Translations under genes and position numbers: made by a program
The notes under the pieces: model-generated
What the model saw: the letters and a program-made list of their open reading frames with translations, nothing else
Database searches by the model: none
What the model was told of the DNA's origin: nothing
Shown here: one piece after another, positions 1 through 7,940 of the stretch
Position numbering within the stretch: the first letter of the stretch is position 1
Layout of the letters: the number at the start of each line of letters is the position of its first letter
Source of the DNA: Niastella sp. OAS944
Lineage (GTDB): Bacteria > Bacteroidota > Bacteroidia > Chitinophagales > Chitinophagaceae
Direction of reading: 5' to 3'
Length of the DNA: 64,000 bases
Assembly (NCBI GenBank): GCA_024809215.1
Contig: JANUBW010000006.1
Coordinates: 62,936-126,935 of the forward strand

Positions 1-1214
1 TTGATTCGGCTCATAACGGTTGGTACAATTCAGCCGCCTTGCTGGGACATACTTTGTATAAAAAAGATTATCGATACAATTCATCGGTAATAGCTGTACA
101 TGCCGTTTACAGGGGTGAGCAGTTGGGTTATGTTTTAGTGTCGACTTACGGAGGGGATACTTTATTCAGATATGTGAATCACGACTATACTGCGCAGGTG
201 CTGAAAGATTATAATGCTGCCAATAATACTGATTTTACCTGGCGCAACCTGTATGAAGATGATCTCATGTATTTTGAAGGCCTGCCCGGTTTATATGAAA
301 CGCGTAGAGTAGCAACTCCTGAAGAGGCTGAGAAGGGGATTATATGGGAGTGGCCTTCGAAAATCACTGATGAGTATGAACCCTTACTCGTTAAACGCGA
401 TCATGCTACTATTATTAAACATTGCAAATCGTTTAACCCTGCCCGCAAAGCATACGGCGCCTATTGCCTGTATATACTCAAAAATGAAGGGGTGTTGCTT
501 AGCCGGGAAGAGAACGAACTGTTTGAAAAGATCAGCCATTCAAATGAAACAACGGGACTGCTTGGGGGATGTTTAGCTTACGATAATATAAGGCTGAGTT
601 CTTTTTTGTGCCGGGAATATTTGGATCCCACCTGCGAAGAACTGCAAACGCCTGCCGATCTTGTCTCTGCTTTACAATCGAAGCTCGGTTCTACTACCGC
701 TTTTCTAAAAGAACTTAAAACCCGCACTGCTGAAAAAAATAGCAACGGTTTCCGGGGAAGCTTTGATGAAAGCGCCGGGCTTATGGGGCATACAAGAATT
801 TTGCAACGGTTACTCTATAGCCGGCGCGATTGGGCGCGGGATTCGATCATTTATACCGAAGTATTTGTAAAGGCAGTTTATAAAGGAGAAAAACTCGGGT
901 ATGTGCAAATGGTAGAACATTATAACATTGATAATACCGGGCTTTTTGAGACCCGCGAACTGATGAAGTATGTTGACTCTGCTTATGCCAATCGTTTACT
1001 GCAGCCGTATAATAAAAAGCATGAAATGAACCTTGACTGGAAAGATCTGTATGAAGATGAGCTTGATAGTTTTGAGACAAGCATGGCTGTATATACGATC
1101 AGGCGGCCCGCATCAGGGATGTGCTTACCAAAAAGGAATTGCAACGCGTGTATACTTCCATGTATAGGACCAGGTAGTAACCTGCCTGTTAAAATTCAAA
1201 TCGCTCAATGGTAA
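1..1214 (+). CDS. Partial hypothetical protein with internal duplication
   Basis: The frame is open from base 3, so the 5' end lies outside the window. I do not recognise the family. The protein contains a duplicated module of about 90-110 residues. One copy is encoded at about 3-309 (motifs AVYRGEQLGYV, WRNLYEDDLMYFE) and the other at about 768-1104 (AVYKGEKLGYV, WKDLYEDELDSFE). A different segment, possibly helical, separates them. After about 1104 the frame becomes a Cys-rich, unconvincing tail and overlaps the convergent mgtC-like gene by 26 bp. The frame entered at 1103 reads on as RIRDVLTKKELQRVYTSMYR and stops at 1175-1177, so a single-base frameshift near 1103 is likely. Start unseen; function unknown. 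Confidence 0.65.
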   Translation, partial: DSAHNGWYNSAALLGHTLYKKDYRYNSSVIAVHAVYRGEQLGYVLVSTYGGDTLFRYVNHDYTAQVLKDYNAANNTDFTWRNLYEDDLMYFEGLPGLYETRRVATPEEAEKGIIWEWPSKITDEYEPLLVKRDHATIIKHCKSFNPARKAYGAYCLYILKNEGVLLSREENELFEKISHSNETTGLLGGCLAYDNIRLSSFLCREYLDPTCEELQTPADLVSALQSKLGSTTAFLKELKTRTAEKNSNGFRGSFDESAGLMGHTRILQRLLYSRRDWARDSIIYTEVFVKAVYKGEKLGYVQMVEHYNIDNTGLFETRELMKYVDSAYANRLLQPYNKKHEMNLDWKDLYEDELDSFETSMAVYTIRRPASGMCLPKRNCNACILPCIGPGSNLPVKIQIAQW

Positions 1215-1821
1215 CATCGTTGAGCATTTTATGAATGAACTCATCGTGCTCATTTTTATGGCCTTCGGCTTCCCAGATACCGGTAACGGTTTGTTTATCG
1301 CGGCATTGGGCGCCTCTTTTAAAGGAGAGTTTGTGTTGTTTCATCATTTCTTCAAAATGCTCAAATACATTTTCGCGGTAGGGGCAGGTGATCTTATACG
1401 TGTGTACCCGGTTAATACGATCTATCCAGGTTTCAATTTTGGTAAAGGTATACAAGATGCCAACCAACACAATACAGCCCGTAAGTGCTGCATATTGGTG
1501 ACCCGCCCCAACGCCAACGCCCAGTGCTGCCGTTACCCAAATGGTGGCCGCAGTGGTAACGCCGTTTATGCCGGTTCCGCCCATAAAAATAACCCCGGCG
1601 CCAACAAAACCAATACCCGTTACAATATTGCTGGCAATACGATCGGGCGATGTATGTTCGCCAATTTCCATAGAAAATATAGTGAACAGGGTAGAGCCAA
1701 TACAGATCAGCATAAGGGTGCGTAACCCGGCCGATTTGTTATGATATTCCCTTTCGGCGCCAATTATGCCGCCTATAAGAACTGCTATCAAAAGCTTTAC
1801 TACTACATCGATAGTTTCCAT
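1189..1821 (-). CDS. MgtC/SapB family membrane protein
   Basis: A 210-residue protein of the MgtC/SapB family. The first ~130 residues are four or five hydrophobic segments with the family hallmarks: GGIIGAEREYHNKSAGLRT near the N-terminus, then GIGFVGAGVIF and GVTTAATIWVTAALGVGVGAG. A cytoplasmic C-terminal domain of about 75 residues follows. Family members are inner-membrane proteins linked to Mg2+ limitation, acid stress and virulence in other bacteria; the molecular role here is not shown by the sequence. The ATG at 1821 gives the expected N-terminus. It diverges from the epimerase gene with a 25-bp gap, so the two promoters must overlap or be very compact. Confidence 0.9.
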   Translation of the reverse strand: METIDVVVKLLIAVLIGGIIGAEREYHNKSAGLRTLMLICIGSTLFTIFSMEIGEHTSPDRIASNIVTGIGFVGAGVIFMGGTGINGVTTAATIWVTAALGVGVGAGHQYAALTGCIVLVGILYTFTKIETWIDRINRVHTYKITCPYRENVFEHFEEMMKQHKLSFKRGAQCRDKQTVTGIWEAEGHKNEHDEFIHKMLNDVTIERFEF

Positions 1822-1834
1822 TCTTTAATTATTT

Positions 1835-1842
1835 TATCTTAG
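1835..1842 (+). promoter_or_regulatory. -7 promoter box of the epimerase gene
   Basis: TATCTTAG is one mismatch from the Bacteroidota -7 box TAnnTTTG and ends only 4 nt before the ATG at 1847. No clear TTG lies about 20 bp upstream. If it is used, the transcript would be leaderless or nearly so. Confidence 0.4.
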
Positions 1843-1846
1843 CTCC

Positions 1847-2716
1847 ATGGTTACAATAGAAAATACAAAGATAAAAGCTGTTATCAATGCCAAAGGGGCT
1901 GAATTAACCAGCCTGGTGCATAAAGAACATCAACTCGATTATATGTGGCAGGGCGATCCCGCCGTTTGGGGCAAACATTCGCCGGTGCTGTTTCCTATAG
2001 TGGGTACATTAAAAAATAATACCTACTTCTATAATGGTGCAGCGTACCAGTTGCCACGCCATGGTTTTGCCCGCGACAAACAATTTGCCGTGGAGGAACA
2101 TAACGGCGATAGCATTACCTTTTTGCTGCGTAGCGACGCCGAAACGCTTACGGTATACCCGTTTGCCTTTGAGTTCAGAATAAGGTATACCCTGTTCGAA
2201 AACTCACTGGCCGTTGCCTATGAAGTGGTGAACCCCGCCAAAGAACTGATGTATTTTTCGGTAGGCGCCCACCCGGCATTTAAAATTCCGCTGGTAGCGG
2301 GTACCAGCTACACCGACTATTATTTACAGTTCAACCAGGTTGAGACGGCGCACCGCTGGCCTATTTCACCCGACGGACTTATTGAACAAACTCCCTTGCC
2401 ACTTTTACAAAACACCAACCGGTTGAACCTGTCGAAAGACCTGTTTCAGAAAGATGCGCTGGTGTTGAAAGGTATGGCCTCATCAATAGTTACCCTGGGT
2501 TCCGATAAAACAGAACATGGCTTCCGTTTCGATTACCCCGGATTTCCATTTATGGGTATTTGGGCGGCCAAGAACGCCGATTTTGTTTGTATAGAACCCT
2601 GGTGCGGCATTGCCGACAGTGTGGGCAGCACGCAACAACTGCCCGAAAAAGAAGGGGTGAATAAGTTGGTTGGAGGCGAGACGTTTACCCGTACGTGGAC
2701 GGTTACGGTGTACTAA
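1847..2716 (+). CDS. Aldose 1-epimerase family protein (LacX-like)
   Basis: A 289-residue protein of the galactose-mutarotase-like fold, closest in pattern to the LacX branch. Visible family features are the opening strand TIENTKIKAVINAKGAELTS, the SPVLFPIVGTL segment, the PRHGFARDKQF motif with the conserved His, the VGAHPAFKIPL motif with the second conserved His, and CIEPWCGIADS near the C-terminus. These enzymes interconvert alpha and beta anomers of hexoses; the physiological substrate of LacX-type members is not settled. The start is the ATG at 1847, just behind a promoter-like box. It is followed by a word-repeat region and then prfC in the same direction. Confidence 0.88.
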   Translation: MVTIENTKIKAVINAKGAELTSLVHKEHQLDYMWQGDPAVWGKHSPVLFPIVGTLKNNTYFYNGAAYQLPRHGFARDKQFAVEEHNGDSITFLLRSDAETLTVYPFAFEFRIRYTLFENSLAVAYEVVNPAKELMYFSVGAHPAFKIPLVAGTSYTDYYLQFNQVETAHRWPISPDGLIEQTPLPLLQNTNRLNLSKDLFQKDALVLKGMASSIVTLGSDKTEHGFRFDYPGFPFMGIWAAKNADFVCIEPWCGIADSVGSTQQLPEKEGVNKLVGGETFTRTWTVTVY

Positions 2717-2757
2717 TGTGATAATTTGCTAATGTGCTAATGAGATAATGAAATACA
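2717..2757 (+). repeat. TAATGTG-word repeat with GAAATACAG core
   Basis: Directly after the epimerase stop, short words of the form GATAAT, GCTAATGTG and GATAATG follow each other and end in GAAATACAG. The same words occur at 5629-5665, 36012-36050 and, inverted, at 38939-38980. An imperfect complement of the core (CTTGTATTCC) lies at about 2789-2798, so a stem-loop is possible. It may act as a terminator or a REP-like element. Confidence 0.5.
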
Positions 2758-2822
2758 GCGCGGCCAGCTTACGGCTTGCAGCATACTGCTTGTATTCCCT
2801 TCGGCCTTTCGTCCATTTGTGT

Positions 2823-2830
2823 TACCTTTG
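2823..2830 (+). promoter_or_regulatory. -7 promoter box of prfC
   Basis: TACCTTTG is an exact match to the Bacteroidota sigma-A -7 consensus TAnnTTTG, 47 nt before the prfC ATG. I see no well-placed -33 TTG about 20 bp upstream, so the call rests on the -7 box alone. Confidence 0.5.
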
Positions 2831-2877
2831 CGAACCTAAAAGGCTACAAGCCGCAAGGTACAACTCGATATAAGACA

Positions 2878-4473
2878 ATGAAATACAACAACGAAATTCA
2901 TAAACGACGCACTTTTGCTATTATCTCGCACCCCGATGCCGGTAAAACTACCCTTACCGAAAAATTCCTGCTGTTTGGGGGCGCCATTCAAACGGCCGGA
3001 GCGGTAAAAAGCAATAAGATCAAAAAACACGCTACCAGTGACTTTATGGAAATTGAGCGTCAGCGTGGTATCTCGGTGGCTACGTCGGTGATGAGCTTCG
3101 AATACAAAAATATTTTAATTAACCTGCTCGATACCCCTGGTCACAAGGACTTTGCGGAAGATACTTACCGAACCCTAACGGCCGTTGACAGCGTTATTCT
3201 GGTGGTTGACAGCGTGAACGGGGTGGAGGACCAAACCCGTCGCCTGATGGAGGTGTGCCGCATGCGCGACACCCCGGTGATCGTGTTCATTAACAAAATG
3301 GACCGTGATGGTAAGAACCGCTTCGACCTGTTGGAAGAAATAGAGAATGAGCTCAAGATCTCGCTGCACCCCATGACCTGGCCCATTAACAGCGGTAAAG
3401 ATTTCAAGGGCGTATACAACCTGCACGATAAGAACCTGCTGCTTTTCACCGCCAATACAAAGGCTAATGATGATGATACTGTAGCAATCAGTGACCTCAG
3501 TTTGCCGGTACTGGATGAAAAAGTAGGGGAGAAAGATGCTTCTATTTTGCGTGAAGATGCCGAGCTGATCGAAGGCGTTTATGGCGAATTACCCGTGAAT
3601 GATTATTTGTCGGGCAAAGTAGCGCCTGTGTTCTTTGGCAGCGCCATCAATAACTTTGGCGTGAGGGAAATGCTCGATACTTTTATTCGCATTGCACCTG
3701 TTCCCCGTCCAAGACATACTTCGGTTCGGGATGTGCCGCCAACCGAAGACAAATTCTCTGGTTTTATTTTCAAGATCCACGCCAACCTCGATCCCAAACA
3801 CCGCGACCGGATTGCGTTTTTGCGGGTGTGCAGTGGCAAGTTTGAGCGTAATAAATATTTCCATCACGTACGTCTCGATAAAGATGTACGCTTTAGCAAC
3901 CCTTATACATTCATGGCCCGCGATAAAGATGTTATTGAAGAAGCATTTGCCGGCGATGTAGTGGGTTTGTTCGATACCGGTAACTTTAAAATTGGTGATA
4001 CGCTTACCGAAGGTGAAAACTTCTTCTTTACCGGTATTCCTTCGTTCTCCCCTGAAATATTTAAAGAGGTGATCAATAAAGACCCAATGAAAACCAAGCA
4101 ATTGGAAAAGGGGCTTTTACAATTGACCGACGAAGGGGTGGCCCAGTTGTTTACCCAGTTTGGCGGTAATAAAAAGATCATTGGTTGTGTGGGCGACCTG
4201 CAGTTTGAGGTAATTCAATACCGCCTTTTGCAGGAGTATGGCGCTTCGTGCGAGTTTAGGGCATTACCTTATTACAAAGCCTGCTGGATCACCAGTGCCG
4301 ACCCTAAAAAGCTGGATGAGTTCACCCGCTTTAAATCGAACAACATTGCTACCGATAAAGACGGCCACCTGGTTTACCTGGCTCAAAGCGAATGGTTCCT
4401 GAACACCGAACGCACCAACAATCCGGATATTGAGTTTCACTTTACGAGTGAGATTCATAAGGAAGCAGTTTAA
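2878..4473 (+). CDS. prfC: Peptide chain release factor 3
   Basis: A 531-residue translational GTPase that recycles RF1/RF2 after peptide release; its length matches E. coli RF3 (529). The P-loop [20 protein letters not shown] (G1) stands at the N-terminus, followed by [18 protein letters not shown] (switch I), [16 protein letters not shown] (G3) and FINKMDRDG (G4). Domains II and III follow, with [19 protein letters not shown] and the FEVIQYRL segment. The frame stays open upstream to 2776, but the ATG at 2878 fits the family N-terminus ([20 protein letters not shown]). A -7 box at 2823 supports its own transcript. The gene ends in a GTTGAC-type word repeat. Confidence 0.96.
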   Translation: MKYNNEIHKRRTFAIISHPDAGKTTLTEKFLLFGGAIQTAGAVKSNKIKKHATSDFMEIERQRGISVATSVMSFEYKNILINLLDTPGHKDFAEDTYRTLTAVDSVILVVDSVNGVEDQTRRLMEVCRMRDTPVIVFINKMDRDGKNRFDLLEEIENELKISLHPMTWPINSGKDFKGVYNLHDKNLLLFTANTKANDDDTVAISDLSLPVLDEKVGEKDASILREDAELIEGVYGELPVNDYLSGKVAPVFFGSAINNFGVREMLDTFIRIAPVPRPRHTSVRDVPPTEDKFSGFIFKIHANLDPKHRDRIAFLRVCSGKFERNKYFHHVRLDKDVRFSNPYTFMARDKDVIEEAFAGDVVGLFDTGNFKIGDTLTEGENFFFTGIPSFSPEIFKEVINKDPMKTKQLEKGLLQLTDEGVAQLFTQFGGNKKIIGCVGDLQFEVIQYRLLQEYGASCEFRALPYYKACWITSADPKKLDEFTRFKSNNIATDKDGHLVYLAQSEWFLNTERTNNPDIEFHFTSEIHKEAV

Positions 4474-4505
4474 GAGTTGACGAGTCAAGTTGACGAGTTG
4501 ACAAG
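4474..4505 (+). repeat. GTTGACGAG-word repeat after prfC
   Basis: GAGTTGACGAGTC and AAGTTGACGAGTTGACAAG repeat the word GTTGAC three times right after the stop codon. It resembles the 3' part of the larger element at 22970-23050 and its inverted relative at 38806-38900. No full complementary arm is visible here. Confidence 0.4.
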
Positions 4506-4593
4506 GTGCTTCTGTGCGGCAGTCTGATTAATAGTTGAATGGTTCAGTTGCTGGTTTAAGATGAACTAAGAACTTAAAACTAAAAACTATTGG

Positions 4594-5616
4594 ATGGTCA
4601 TATTTGAAACGGATCGGCTTGTAATTCGCAGATACACACTTGACGATGAAGAAAACTTCTTCAATCTGAACGGCGATCCCGAGGTAATGAAATACATTCG
4701 GGAACCTAAGAGCCGCCAGGAGTGTAGTATATTCTTAAAACGCAACCTGGCTTATTACGAGCAGCAACCGCTGTTGGGCCGCTGGGCCATGATTGAAAAG
4801 GCAAGCAACGAATTTTGTGGCTCCTTTGCCGTTATTCCTGTTGAAACGGCTGACGCCAACCGGCATTCTGAAATACAATTAGGCTATGCTTTGTTGAAAG
4901 ACCACTGGGGTAAGGGCTATGCCACCGAATCAACTGTAGGCGGCATGCAGTATGCTTTTGATATTTTGAAACTGCCGGTGATAGTGGCCATAACAGATAC
5001 TGCCAACATTGCCTCGCAAAAAGTACTGCTGCGAAGCGGCTTTGAACAACAGCCCGATATTATGGAAGCCAACCGGCCGTTGTGTTATTTTAAAAGCAAA
5101 AATCCCAACGTAATAGAAACAGAACGGCTTCATTTATTTCCACTTACCATATCGCAATTAGAATTATACCTGAATGGCAGAGACGGCCTGGAACAGCTGT
5201 TGGGACTAACGCCATTTGGCCGCACCGTTGCACCACAGGTAAGGGACCGGGTTACCAATATCACTTTGCCAAAGATGCGCGAAGCCCGGGATGATGATTA
5301 TCTTTTTCATACTTTTTGGCTGGTGGTTGATAAAACCAACAAAACCATTGTGGCTGAATTAGGTTTTAAAGGTCCGCCCATGGATGGTGGCCGTGTTGAG
5401 ATAGGTTATGGCACCATGCCGCCCATGCAGGGCAAGGGGTATATGACCGAAGCTGTAAATGGCATTTTACAATGGGCAGCCGCCCGCAAAGATGTTAGTG
5501 TGGTGCTGGTGGAAACAAATGCCGATAATAAGGCTTCTATAAGAGTGGTGGAGAAGAATGGGTTTGAGATGATGACAAAACAAGCCGATAACCTGTATTG
5601 GAAGAAGCTTGTGTAA
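4594..5616 (+). CDS. Tandem double-domain GNAT N-acetyltransferase
   Basis: A 340-residue protein with two RimJ/RimL-type GNAT domains in a row. The first covers about residues 1-165 (FETDRLVIRRYTLDDEENFF; acetyl-CoA loop around LLKDHWGKGYATES). The second covers about 170-340 (IETERLHLFPLTISQLELYL; loop around MPPMQGKGYMTEAVNG). Each domain keeps the R/Q-x-x-G-x-G/A-type loop (WGKGYA, QGKGYM) that binds the pyrophosphate of acetyl-CoA, so both may be active. Family members acetylate amines on proteins or small molecules; the substrate cannot be told. The ATG at 4594 starts the first domain directly. The gene converges on purB over a long hairpin. Confidence 0.85.
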   Translation: MVIFETDRLVIRRYTLDDEENFFNLNGDPEVMKYIREPKSRQECSIFLKRNLAYYEQQPLLGRWAMIEKASNEFCGSFAVIPVETADANRHSEIQLGYALLKDHWGKGYATESTVGGMQYAFDILKLPVIVAITDTANIASQKVLLRSGFEQQPDIMEANRPLCYFKSKNPNVIETERLHLFPLTISQLELYLNGRDGLEQLLGLTPFGRTVAPQVRDRVTNITLPKMREARDDDYLFHTFWLVVDKTNKTIVAELGFKGPPMDGGRVEIGYGTMPPMQGKGYMTEAVNGILQWAAARKDVSVVLVETNADNKASIRVVEKNGFEMMTKQADNLYWKKLV

Positions 5617-5628
5617 AGCCAATTTGAT

Positions 5629-5731
5629 AATTAGCTAATGTGATAATATGATAATGAAATACAGACTCGCGTATATTCGGAATGCCGCGCAGAGGCATTA
5701 TCACATTATCGCATTATCACATTAGCTAATT
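5629..5731. terminator. Bidirectional hairpin between GNAT gene and purB
   Basis: The left arm (5629-5656, starting AATTAGCTAATGTGATAAT) is nearly fully complementary to the right arm (5696-5731, ending CACATTAGCTAATT). Both are built from the word TAATGTG/GATAAT, and the loop begins GAAATACAG. Lying between convergent stops, it most likely ends both transcripts. It also belongs to the dispersed TAATGTG-word family. Confidence 0.7.
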
Positions 5732-5738
5732 GACTATT

Positions 5739-7085
5739 TTAATACTCCGGATTCACCCCCGTGTAATTGTGCGGCGTTATCTTCTTCAACTCCTTCTTAA
5801 CCGCCGCCGTCACCTTCAGTCCATCAATAAACTCATGCATGCTTTCCTGGGTAATGCCGTTTTTACCACGCGTTAATTCTTTCAGCGCTTCGTATGGCTG
5901 CGGGTAGTTTTCGCGGCGTAAAATAGTTTGAATGGCTTCGGCTACTACGGCCCAGTTCTTTTCCAGGTCAGCATTCAGGGCATTCGAATTCAACACCAGT
6001 TTACCCAAGCCTTTTTCAATAGATTTTATAGCGAGAATAATGTGTGCGAACGGAACGCCGATGTTACGCAAAACGGTTGAATCGGTAAGGTCGCGTTGCA
6101 GGCGGCTAACCGGTAATTTGCCGGCCAGGTGCTCAAGCAATGCGTTGGCTATACCCAGGTTGCCTTCGGCATTTTCAAAATCAATAGGGTTTACCTTATG
6201 CGGCATGGCGCTGGAGCCTATTTCACCCTTAACGGTCTTTTGCTTAAAGTACTCCATGGATATATAAGTCCAAATGTCGCGGCAAAGATCGATGAGGATG
6301 TTGTTGATGCGTTTCATGGCATCAAAATGTGCGGCCAGGTTATCGTAGTGTTCAATTTGCGTTGTGAACTGCTGGCGTTGTAAACCCAGTACGCCCTCCA
6401 CGAATTCATTACCAAACGTTACCCAATCCTTTTCGGGAAAGGCTACCGCATGGGCGTTGAAGTTACCTGTGGCGCCGCCGAATTTAGCGGTAACAGGCAC
6501 ATTGATCACCTGTTCAACCTGGTTGCCGATGCGTTCAACAAACACCATTATCTCCTTACCTAAACGGGTAGGGCTGGCTGGTTGGCCATGGGTATGGGCC
6601 AGCATGGGTATGTCTTTCCATTCGGTTGCCAACAACTCCAGCTGACGGTTGAAGTTCAGCAGGGCTGGCAGGTATTCGTTTTCGATGGCATGTTTCCACG
6701 AAAGCGGAATGGCGGTATTATTAATATCCTGTGAGGTAAGTCCGAAGTGCACCCATTCCTGGATGTTTTCGGCGTCGAGGGAAGCTAGTTTTTCTTTCAG
6801 GAAGTACTCCACGGCCTTAACGTCGTGGTTGGTGATCTTTTCGGTGTCTTTTATCTTTTGAGCGTTCTCAACTGAGAAGTTCTCACAAATTTCCTGCAGG
6901 CCTTTCTTTTGGGCGGCCGTAAGGGAGAAGAATTTTTTATCGGCCAGGAACCGCACATACTCTACTTCTATTAGCACGCGGTATTTAATAAGAGCGAATT
7001 CAGAAAAATAGTCGTCTAAATGTTGAACCTGGTGGCGATAGCGTCCGTCAACAGGTGAAATGGCCGTAAGAGCGTTTAGTTCCAT
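5739..7085 (-). CDS. purB: Adenylosuccinate lyase
   Basis: A 448-residue member of the fumarase/aspartase superfamily. It splits SAICAR and adenylosuccinate, releasing fumarate, in de novo purine and AMP synthesis. It opens with NALTAISPVDGRYR as in E. coli-type PurB, carries the HFGLTSQDINNTA and HTHGQPASPTRLGKE segments of the active site, and has the signature SSAMPHKVNPIDFENAEGN. The length is close to that of E. coli PurB (456). The frame is open to a TTG at 7091, but the ATG at 7085 fits the family start. The gene diverges from mqnA; a TAnnTTTG box for this strand (7132-7139) lies just behind the mqnA promoter. Confidence 0.96.
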   Translation of the reverse strand: MELNALTAISPVDGRYRHQVQHLDDYFSEFALIKYRVLIEVEYVRFLADKKFFSLTAAQKKGLQEICENFSVENAQKIKDTEKITNHDVKAVEYFLKEKLASLDAENIQEWVHFGLTSQDINNTAIPLSWKHAIENEYLPALLNFNRQLELLATEWKDIPMLAHTHGQPASPTRLGKEIMVFVERIGNQVEQVINVPVTAKFGGATGNFNAHAVAFPEKDWVTFGNEFVEGVLGLQRQQFTTQIEHYDNLAAHFDAMKRINNILIDLCRDIWTYISMEYFKQKTVKGEIGSSAMPHKVNPIDFENAEGNLGIANALLEHLAGKLPVSRLQRDLTDSTVLRNIGVPFAHIILAIKSIEKGLGKLVLNSNALNADLEKNWAVVAEAIQTILRRENYPQPYEALKELTRGKNGITQESMHEFIDGLKVTAAVKKELKKITPHNYTGVNPEY

Positions 7086-7094
7086 GAACAATTG

Positions 7095-7125
7095 TTGTTT
7101 ATTGAGGCACGTCAGAGTACCTTTG
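7095..7125 (+). promoter_or_regulatory. Promoter of mqnA
   Basis: TTG at 7095-7097, a 20-bp spacer and TACCTTTG at 7118-7125 match the Bacteroidota promoter layout TTG-N(17-23)-TAnnTTTG. Transcription would start near 7130, which excludes the TTG at 7092 as start codon and favours the TTG at 7146. Confidence 0.65.
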
Positions 7126-7131
7126 TGCCCG

Positions 7132-7139
7132 CAAAATTA
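7132..7139 (-). promoter_or_regulatory. -7 promoter box of purB
   Basis: On the minus strand these bases read TAATTTTG, an exact TAnnTTTG match, about 46 nt upstream of the purB ATG. It lies a few bases beyond the mqnA -7 box on the other strand, so the two promoters would overlap head to head. No -33 TTG is evident. Confidence 0.35.
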
Positions 7140-7145
7140 AATCAA

Positions 7146-7925
7146 TTGAATAAGATTAAGGTTGGAATTGTTAATTATCTCAATACGAAGCCTTTAATAT
7201 TTGGAATTCAGCATGCACCGGTGGCCAATGACCTGTTGTTGATTGAAGATTACCCGGCCAATGTGGCCCGTATGCTGGTAGAGGGAACAATTGATGTGGG
7301 CCTGGTTCCTGTGGCGGTGATCCCGCACCTGCAAGAGCATCACATTATTACCGATTATTGTATTGGTTGTACCGGTCCGGTGGCTTCAGTAGCTATTTTT
7401 AGTGAAGTTCCTATTGAAAAGGTAGAAAAAGTACTACTAGATTACCAAAGCCGCACCTCGGTGGCGCTGGCAAAAGTATTACTGAAAAAATACTGGAATA
7501 TAGAGCCCAAACTGGTTGATACCAAAGCCGATTACCGCGCTCAAATAAAAGGTACCACTGCCGGCGTGGTCATTGGTGACCGGGCGCTGGAGCAACGTTT
7601 AAAATCAAACTATCTGTACGACCTGGGCACAGCCTGGATAGATCATACCGGTCTTCCCTTTGTGTTTGCCGCCTGGGTAAGCAACAAACCCCTGCCGGCC
7701 GATTTTATTGCCGCCTTTAACGAGGCCAATAAACTGGGGCTCCAGAACATAGATACTGCTGTGGCTGAAAATCCTTACCAGATCTACGATCTGCAAAAGT
7801 ATTACCGCGAGAACATCAGCTATGAGCTTACCGATGAGAAAAGAAATGGGTTAGATAAGTTCCTTTCGTACCTGGAAGCTGAACGCGAAAAGCCGGTGAA
7901 CCCCTCGTTGTTTGAGGGAAAATAA
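7146..7925 (+). CDS. mqnA: Chorismate dehydratase MqnA
   Basis: A protein of about 259 residues in the MqnA/MqnD periplasmic-binding-like fold. MqnA dehydrates chorismate to 3-[(1-carboxyvinyl)oxy]benzoate, the first step of the futalosine route to menaquinone. The family start motif is complete (KIKVGIVNYLNTKPLIFG), followed by EDYPANVARMLVEGTIDVGLVPVAVIP, GVVIGDRALE, and LGTAWIDHTGLPFVFAAWV. No ATG lies near this start. The TTG at 7146 puts the motif at residues 2-19 and lies about 20 nt after a good promoter. The TTG at 7092 would be upstream of that promoter. It converges on the next gene with only 15 bp between stops. Confidence 0.92.
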   Translation: MNKIKVGIVNYLNTKPLIFGIQHAPVANDLLLIEDYPANVARMLVEGTIDVGLVPVAVIPHLQEHHIITDYCIGCTGPVASVAIFSEVPIEKVEKVLLDYQSRTSVALAKVLLKKYWNIEPKLVDTKADYRAQIKGTTAGVVIGDRALEQRLKSNYLYDLGTAWIDHTGLPFVFAAWVSNKPLPADFIAAFNEANKLGLQNIDTAVAENPYQIYDLQKYYRENISYELTDEKRNGLDKFLSYLEAEREKPVNPSLFEGK

Positions 7926-7940
7926 AAAGGGCTTTACCCT

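Noticed and set aside
1231-1725. 164-codon plus-strand open frame
   Set aside because: Antisense shadow of the MgtC-family gene.
3589-4101. 170-codon minus-strand open frame
   Set aside because: Antisense shadow inside prfC.
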